Under the pieces are notes generated by a model. It searched no databases. It saw only the letters and a program-made list of their open reading frames with translations, and had not been told where the DNA came from. Made by a program: the position numbers and the translations under genes. This document shows positions 57,518 to 64,000 of a stretch of 64,000 nucleotides of DNA, piece after piece. Where the stretch lies: the NCBI RefSeq assembly GCF_030867095.1, contig NC_081824.1:235192719-235256718 (forward strand), read 5' to 3'. The stretch comes from Alligator mississippiensis. Taxonomy: Eukaryota; Chordata; Crocodylia; Alligatoridae. The number at the start of each line of letters is the position of its first letter. Position 1 is the first letter of the stretch.

Positions 57518-58580
57518 AGAAGGGCAGGCAATTATATTGGGTGGAGGGCCACTTAATGAGGTTTGGTCAGCTGTGGAGGGCCACATGGGTAGACCTGTCC
57601 CTTGACAGGTGCCCTGCCCCCTGGCCGCCATCTTGAGACTGCAAGTCCCACCCCTTGCCCCGCCCCCTGACGTTTGCCACCATAAGTCCTTTCCCTTGCC
57701 TGCCAAAAATATTCCTTTTGGGGGAGGGGGGTTGCCATTTTAGAACCAGAAAAAACAAATCATACAAAACTCAAACACCTACTATAACATATTTTAATTT
57801 TACTACAAAAAAATATTTTGGTCATGATTTGCGTTTGTGTACTGTATATAGAGGTGATTGCTTAACTCAAAAATAAATTTTTAGTATTTTATATTGTGTG
57901 GGGAATGTGGTTGGGGGGGGTGTAATGGGGGGTGTGTATGGTGGGAGGTCTGGGGGGTGGGGATGTTTATGGTGGGGTGTGGGGGGAGTTTGTGAGGAGG
58001 TGTGGCTGTTTGTGGGGGGGCATAAGGTATGTTGGGGATTGTGTGATGTTTGTGGGGTGTGGGTATGGGTGCGTGGCTCTGGAATACACTGTCCTCTCCT
58101 GCAGTCAATGCAGGCAACACTGGAGAGAGGGGGTGTTTGTGTGTGTGTGTGTGGTTTGTGGGGTGTGAAGGAGAGTGGCAGGGGTCTGGGGCTCCCCCCA
58201 CACTCCCCCTATGGCACAGCAGCAGGTGGGGGTGCTGGTGTCTGGCTCTGGCCAGCGCTGTATGTTGCAGTGAGGAGTGCAGCCACCGCCAGGCTGTTTG
58301 TTTCCCCGGTGCTCCCCACACTTAAGGGGCACAGGAGGGAAGCCCCAGGCACTGAAATGGCTGCTTTTCCCACCCACTCCAGTGCCTGAGGCTTCCCTCC
58401 TGTACCCCGCAAGTGCGGAGAGTGCCAGGACAACTAACAGCCCAGTAGGGGCTGCACTCCTCACAGTGCTGGCTGGAGTCAGGCACCAGCGCCAAGCAGA
58501 GCACCACCCCTGCTCCTGCTTCTGCCCCCCGCTGCCTCCCAAGGCTGTGCCCCATGAGGGTGTGTGTGGGGCGGGGTCCC
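57518..58580 (+). mobile_element. hAT-like element, copy 2, with large internal foldback
   Basis: Collinear with 46171-46860 (CCTTGACAGGTGCCCTGCC, GGGGTTGCCATTTTAGAACC, ATATTTTAATTTTA, AGGAGGTGTGGCTGT). It carries extra TG-rich DNA at 58020-58150. The right part folds back: about 58185-58356 is complementary to about 58379-58560. For example, AGGGAAGCC then CCAGGCACTG pairs with CAGTGCCTGAGGCTTCCCT, and GTGAGGAGTGCAGCC with GGCTGCACTCCTCAC. The 269-codon minus frame across it (58105-58914) is a by-product of the inverted repeat. Confidence 0.65.
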
Positions 58581-58789
58581 CATACCCATCCCCCCTCATG
58601 CCCACACCTTGCCCACCTGAGCTCCGCACTGCTGCCACCCCTCTGGGAGAGGGCTCCACGCAGCAGCCCACCCCAATCCCAGCCCCACTCTCCACACTCC
58701 AGCCCAGCTGCAGCCCCACCCCCAGATTCCCTACCTGCTGTGTGGAGGGAGCCAGAGGCCAGGGAAGCCTGCAGCCGCAGACCCACCTG

Positions 58790-61560
58790 GTGCTAGCAGG
58801 TCTTCTCTGGCCAGGGTGAATGCTGCAAGAATACAAAGATGCTTTCCCCAGCAACCAACAATTTCTTCTGGTCTTCCAATCAGGAGATCCACTGGCCACC
58901 CCAACAGCACCCAAAGTGATGGGAGGGAAACAATCTACATGGTATCCACTTTTTCCCCTCCCATCACTTCTGGTATGCTAGACTTAGGGTGACCCCAGGG
59001 ATCACCCACACATTTCCTGCACTGGCATTACAGCTCCCCCTTGACACCAATCAACTCAGCAGATGATGGTGCTGTCTCCTGATCTCTCCCAGGCACCCCC
59101 ACCCCACACCTGCCCCCCACAGAACTGCACAGGTTTTTGGTGGGAAGCTGCCTTCCCAGGTCTTTTCCACTTCCAGCACCCTCCTTTCCCTCCCCCCTCA
59201 GTGTTATACATTCCTTCACAATCTGTAAATTTAGGGGTGCCTGGGATCCCGTTGTAGCTGGAGGTGAAGGCTGGCCAAGGTACCCTTTCACATTTCCCTG
59301 CAAGCATCGCTGCAAGCATCATAAGTTGCTTTGCCCAGCAGCCAGCAATTTCTTTCATTTGTTGAATTAAGGGCTCCCCTGGTCACCCTGACACCCCAAC
59401 ACTTCCCCAAGTCTTGGATGGCACGGGTAGGCACCCCAGAGGGTGCACCCTGCCTGCCATGGCTGGCCAGCAAACCACTGCCATGCCTCAGGTCTTTCTT
59501 GCCTTCCCCCACCCCCTTTTTCTGATTCCCCCTATTGTAAACCCACGAAACAGTTCCATCCAAGCTAGGCACTCTTCCACCCTCACAGACTTCGGAGGTT
59601 GATGGGGTCGACAACATTGTTGGGTGACAGGGAAGCTGCCCATGCCAGCACTAACCCTGAACCCTTTGCCACTCCTCTGCACAATGCAGCCCATCGGGCT
59701 TCCCAACGGGGGGTACACACCAGGGACTTTGCCCATTGTCTGCCTGTGAGCATTATTGGGGTTTCATTTTTAAGGTGACCCCAATGGTCACCCAGGCAGT
59801 TCCTCCATTCCCAAGACAGCTTCCTCTGACACCAAGCACAGTAGCAGACCATGGTACATGTCTCTTCATCTCTCTGTGCACAAACGGGTTGATCCAGGAC
59901 TGACCCTGCTCCCCAGACTATTCGGCGCCACAGATCAAGATACTTTCTTCCACCATGCGTGGCTCCTGCAGGTCTGCACAGGTTTTTGGCAGGATGCTGC
60001 ATTCCCTGCGCTATTGCCCTGGCAGCGCCCCAATTTTCTGCACCCAGGATGCCTGAGAACGGGCAGTGCCCAACGATGCACAATCTGTAATGGTCTGTGA
60101 ATTCAGGGGTCCCTGAGGTCCTCTGCAAGCTGCAGGGGAGGGCTGGCGAAGCCAGCTTTTCACGTTTCACTAAAGCAACTCCCCACCTTTGTCCCCATGG
60201 TCCCCCAGGTCCCCCTAGCATGCACCTTGGCTTTCTCTGGCCAGGGCAATAGCTCCAAGCCTCTAAAGTCACTTGGCCCAGCGGCCGACAATTTGTTTCA
60301 GTCTTTGAACTACAGGCTCCCCAGGCCACCCCAACAGTTCTCCAAGGCATGGATGGCACAGGTAGGCACCCCAAGGAGTACACCCTGCCATGGCCAGTCA
60401 CTAAACCACAAGGCAGGTCCTCGTGTCTTTCTTGTTTCCACCCCCTTCCCCCCCATTTTGACAGTGCCTATTGTAAACCCACAAAAAAGGGGTTCTCTCA
60501 GCGTGAGGCACTGTAGGTCCCTCACTGATTTTGACAGTGCCTATTGTAAACCCACAAAAAAGGGGTTCTCTCTTTGGGTGTCACATGGGCTCCCAAAAGT
60601 GCTAGCTGTCTTGGAATGGAAGGGAAGCTGCCCATCCCAGTGCTTCCCCTGCACCCTTTGACAGCCCACGGCACCATGCAGCTCATCGGGCTTTCCAGTG
60701 GGGGTGCACACCAGGGGCTTTGCCCGTTGTTTGCCTCTGAACCTTACTGGGCTTTCATTTTTAGGGTGATCGCACTGGTCACCCAAGCTGCTCTTCCACT
60801 GCCAGGACAGCTCCCCCTGACACCAAGCACAGTAGCAGACCATGGCACTGTCTCCTTATCTCTGTGCACAAATGGGTTGACCCAGAAATAACCCTGCTCC
60901 CCAGAGTATTCAGCGCTTCAGATCAAGATACTTTCTTCCCCCATGCACGGCTCCTGCAGGTCTGCACAGGGTTTTGGCAGGAAGCTGCATTCCCTGGGCT
61001 ATTGCCCTGGCAGCACCCCAATTTTCTGCACTCAGGATGCCTGAAAGTGGGCAGCACCCAGCAATGCACAATCTGTAACAGTTTGTGAACTCAGGGGTTC
61101 CTGGGGTTCCCTGCAAGCTGCAGGGGAGGGCTGACAAAGCCAGTTTTTCAAGTTTCACCAAAGCAACTCCCCACCTTTGTCCCCATGGTCCCCAAGGTCC
61201 CCCTAGCATGCACCTTGGCTTTGTCTGGCCAGGGCAATAGCTCCAAGCCTCCAAAGTTGCTTCACCCAGCAGCCAAAAATGTCTTTCTGTCTTTGAACTA
61301 GGGGCCACCCCAACAGTTCCCCAAGGCATGAATGGCACAGGTAGGCACCCCAAGGGGTGTACCCTGCCATGGCCAGTCACCAAACCATTGCCACCAAACC
61401 ATTGCCAAGCCAGGTCTTGGAAGGAACGGGAAGGTGCCCATGGCAGCACTAGCCCTGATCCCTTTGCCATCCATTGTCACCAGACACCCAGCACAAAGTG
61501 CTTGACAAAGATGGTCCACCCCAGGGGCTTCACTCATCATAGTTCAGCATTGAAGTAGCA
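58790..61560. repeat. Tandem array of 0.8-1.0 kb units
   Basis: One partial unit ends near 58920. Three fuller units then start at about 58987, 59774 and 60763. Each has, in order, GGTGA(C/T)C-CACC, ACACCAA-CA with GCAGA, CTGCACAGG-TTTTGG, CACAATCTGTAA, GGCTGG-AA-CCA, a CTCTGGCCAGGG phrase in most, CACCCCAACA, and GATGGCAC-GGTAGGCACCCC. The middle unit has an extra 60-base duplication at about 60460-60570 (TTTTGACAGTGCCTATTGTA twice). Units B and C look 85-90% alike by eye; A is shorter and more diverged. Confidence 0.85.
58915..58967. repeat. Short hairpin at array junction
   Basis: AGTGATGGGAGGG (58915-58927) pairs with CCCTCCCATCACT (58956-58968 region) around an AT-rich loop. It lies exactly between the partial first unit and the first full unit of the tandem array. 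Confidence 0.6.
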
Positions 61561-63760
61561 TTGCTGGGTGCTGCCCACTCTCAGGCAAGCCTATATGCTC
61601 AATAATTGCACAAGGCAAGCAAAGTTCCCCAAAATTAACCTTGATCAGCATCTGGGTTTAGTGCCAAATTTTGCTACTTTGCCATGTAAAATGTACTGCT
61701 GTGCTGGGGGTGACCTTTCCAATGATAGGTCACTCAGAACTCAAAAAATGATGCCCCAGCACACTTGGGGGTACACCCACAGAGCAGAGATGGCTGAGGA
61801 ATGTCAGAGGACCAAGCGGACAGTGGCAAAGAAGACTACAGTTGCATGGAGCATCCAAGAAGTTAAGAGCCTCATGCATATACTGGCACAACCAGAGGGG
61901 CTTCGCCAATTCACCAATTCGTGATCAGTCTGAAAGTGATCAGTGATCAGTCTGAAAGTGAACTAGCACATATACTGCGATGTCTCCAGAGGAATGGTAG
62001 ATTGATTGTGGCCACAAGAAAACACCTGAGCAGTGCCATGTCAAGGCAAAATCGCTTTGTGCCAAGTTCTGAAGGGATGTTGTTAGGCCACAGCTCTAGG
62101 GCACACGGGTCAAGAACACAGTCAACTATCAATGCATGCATCGACTTATGGATATGTTGAAATGACAGACAGGCAGTGCTATGTTGGCTAGCACTGTGGT
62201 AGAAAGAGACTTGGGGGTCATCATTGACCACAAGATGAACATGAGCCTGCAGTGCGATGCTGCAGCTAGTAAAGCGACCAAAATGCTGGCTTGCATCCAT
62301 AGATGCTTCTCAAGCAAATCCCGGGACGTCATTCTCCCCTTGTACTCGGCCTTGGTGAGGTCGCAGATGGAGTACTGCGTCCAGTTTTGGGCTCCACAAT
62401 TCAAAAAGGATGTGGAGAAGCTTGAGAGAGTCCAGAGAAGAGCCACGTGCATGATCAGAGGTCAGGGAAGCAGACCCTATGATGACAGGCTGAGAGCCCT
62501 GGGGCTCTTTAGCCTGGAAAAGCGCAGGCTCAGGGGTGATCTGATGGCCACCTACAAGTTTATCAGGGGTGACCACCAGTATCTGGGGGAACGTTTGTTC
62601 ACCAGAGCGCCCCAAGGGATGACGACTAGGTCAAATGGTCATAAACTACTACAAGACCGTTTCAGGCTGGACATAAGGAAGAATTTCTTTACTGTCCGAG
62701 CCCCCAAGGTCTGGAACAGCCTGCCACCGGAGGTGGTTCAAGCGCCTACATTGAACACCTTCAAGAGCAAACTGGATGCTTATCTTGCTGGGATCCTATG
62801 ACCCCAGCTGACTTCCTGCCCTTTGGGCAGGGGGCTGGACTCGATGATCTTCCGAGGTCCCTTCCAGCCCTAATGTCTATGAAATCTATGAAATCCACAA
62901 CCACTAGCACCAAGGCATCCTTTCCACTGGGCAGTTCCACTAATGTCAGCAGCTCTCCCACCACACTGGCCACAGGCGCTGCTGTCAGCAACTTGAGTTC
63001 AGAGCACAGTGGTGCATTGTGGTGACACATCCTGTGTGAGCTCTGAGCACCAGGAGGAGAGACCTGGGACCTCCACTTCCACACAAGGTATGTTGCCTAG
63101 CTGTCATCTTTATGCTTGTGACTTTGGAGGGTCTTTTGTAGAGTGCCTTGGGCGGGGATGCCAGGGTGATTTGAGCAGGGTGTTAAAGTGCCACAAGTCA
63201 GGTCATATCTCAAAAATACAGAACATGCTAACAAGTGCTATTAGTCTTCTCTGTTTGAGCTTGCACTTTGTCCTGTTTTTGAGGTGGCACTCTCATATAC
63301 CCTCAAGGGATGCAGACACTCACATGCCACTTTGGCAACGTTGCAAAAGCTGTGTTGCAGAACAAGACAAAAGTTCTACCTTATAAACAATGATTATTGT
63401 TCACACACATCTTTTCCATGTTTTAGTTCTGATTGCTATCCCTCCCCCGAGAACAATTAGGAGGACTAACCAGGCTGCTGATGTCAGAACCAATTGGAGC
63501 ATGAAGAGCCTGAATGAACGCACAGAATGAATCAAGGAAATCATCCAACAAGTTCACCGGTCTCTGGGAAGGGTCACTGGGATGCTTCATGAGATTAAGC
63601 AAGAAGCACAAAGGAGGCATATACAAAACCAACAGGATCTACAGGTCCTGGCTGGTATGCTGATCACTATTCTGGTCCTGATGGTCCTAGGAAAAGGTCC
63701 AATTTCCCACCCCTCAGCCTCTCCTGCAAGCCCACCAACAAGGCTTTGTAAAATATGATT
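61561..63760 (+). pseudogene. Broken Myb/SANT-type gene of Harbinger character
   Basis: The ATG at 61790 has a good context (GCAGAGATGG). It opens a frame MAEECQRTKRTVAKKT leading to VAWSIQEVKSLMHIL, which matches the W-x3-E-V-x2-L-x-x-I-L start of Myb/SANT-like domains found in Harbinger transposon ORF1 proteins and host genes derived from them. The frame ends at 61921, where a 22-base block with GATCAGTCTGAAAGTG is tandemly duplicated. A CR1 splits the locus. Downstream, 62897-63088 is Ser/Thr-rich, then AAG-GTATGT (63088) and TTTTAG (63426) suggest an intron. The last part (63426-63758) encodes a coiled-coil-like stretch (EIIQQVHRSLGRVTGMLHEI, about 63538-63597), with one internal stop before it. 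Family assignment is tentative. Confidence 0.5.
62165..62896 (+). mobile_element. Young CR1 LINE 3' fragment
   Basis: A 5'-truncated CR1. The frame is intact for 206 codons (62181-62801), from TTVVERDLGVIIDHKMNMSL-type sequence (seen as STVVERDLGVIIDH) through RVQRRATCMIRGQ to a TAG stop. The tail has CTTTGGGCAGGGGGCTGGAC, CCCTTCCAGCCCTAATG and a (CTATGAAAT)2 end at 62877-62895. It is closely related to the CR1 at 14524-15987 and better preserved. It split the Myb/SANT-type locus recently relative to the other insertions. Confidence 0.92.
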
Positions 63761-64000
63761 GCATTGTGCTCTAAAATTAATTAATAGCAATACACTTGTT
63801 TAAAACATTAATAATATGAATATGTCTCATAATTAAGTCTGAGGTTAATCGCAATACACTTTTTGATAGCATTAAGAAGAATATATACGATAAGGCTGGC
63901 TGTTCCTACAGGGAAACTTTCTGATATGCGGTCCTCATGGGGTGGAGGTGTGAGTGGGGGGAATGCATAAGTGTGGGGGCAGGTGGCGGTTGTATATGTT
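63761..64000. other. No recognisable feature
   Basis: AT-rich then G-rich DNA to the window edge. No repeat or gene recognised. Confidence 0.4.

Noticed and set aside
58105-58914. 269-codon minus frame
   Set aside because: It runs through an inverted repeat and TG-rich DNA. It is not preserved in the homologous copy at 46171.
58790-61560. Considered as a CRISPR-like or centromeric satellite array
   Set aside because: The units are 0.8-1.0 kb, contiguous and without spacers, and only three to four copies are present.

Overview
The window looks like intergenic or intronic chromosomal DNA of a non-avian reptile, most likely a crocodilian, with a turtle as the alternative. The reasons are CR1 LINEs in several states of decay (some with intact C-terminal reading frames and a CTATGAAAT-type 3' end), MIR SINEs, hAT-type MITEs with 8-bp target duplications, Penelope-like elements, a Tx1-like LINE, Ty3/Gypsy fossils and solo retroviral LTRs. 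I found no exon of a recognisable host gene, no tRNA or rRNA, and no CRISPR array. Almost all open frames are short and fall in repeats, low-complexity tracts or shadow frames.

Layout. 1-2.2 kb: a palindromic repeat end, a solo ERV LTR with a 5-bp target duplication and a 144-bp (TC)n tract, and a CR1 tail. 2.2-10.6 kb: mostly unique DNA with a candidate regulatory patch near 7.75 kb. 10.6-13.1 kb: a foldback element, then a nest of an antisense CR1 split by a Penelope-like end that is itself split by a solo LTR. 13.6-16.1 kb: hAT-like elements, one holding a minisatellite and a CR1. 17.6-28 kb: CR1s, MIRs, MITEs and foldbacks. 28-35.7 kb: mostly unique DNA plus an LTR-like block. 35.7-45 kb: two antisense Ty3/Gypsy fossils, one holding a Penelope-like element and the other a hAT MITE, plus a 1.2-kb hAT-like element with an internal foldback. 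45-52.3 kb: CR1 pieces, a complete short Penelope-like element with a 14-bp target duplication, and a run of palindromic minisatellite units. 52.4-54.5 kb: a Tx1-like LINE tail inserted in an older repeat. 56.7-64 kb: MITEs, a large foldback, a tandem array with a period of 0.8-1.0 kb, and a broken Myb/SANT-type gene of Harbinger character, split by a young CR1.

The most interesting signal is a set of three hammerhead-ribozyme-like motifs in the Penelope-like element ends, at about 11841-11876 (+), 36884-36918 (-) and 48907-48938 (-). The first keeps stem II, the GAAA box and the short GC/GC stem III, with one substitution in the CUGANGA box. The last keeps both CUGAAGA and GAAA. The second theme is repeated creation of long inverted repeats by several unrelated MITE-like families. 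All family names rest on sequence recognition by eye; no database search was run.
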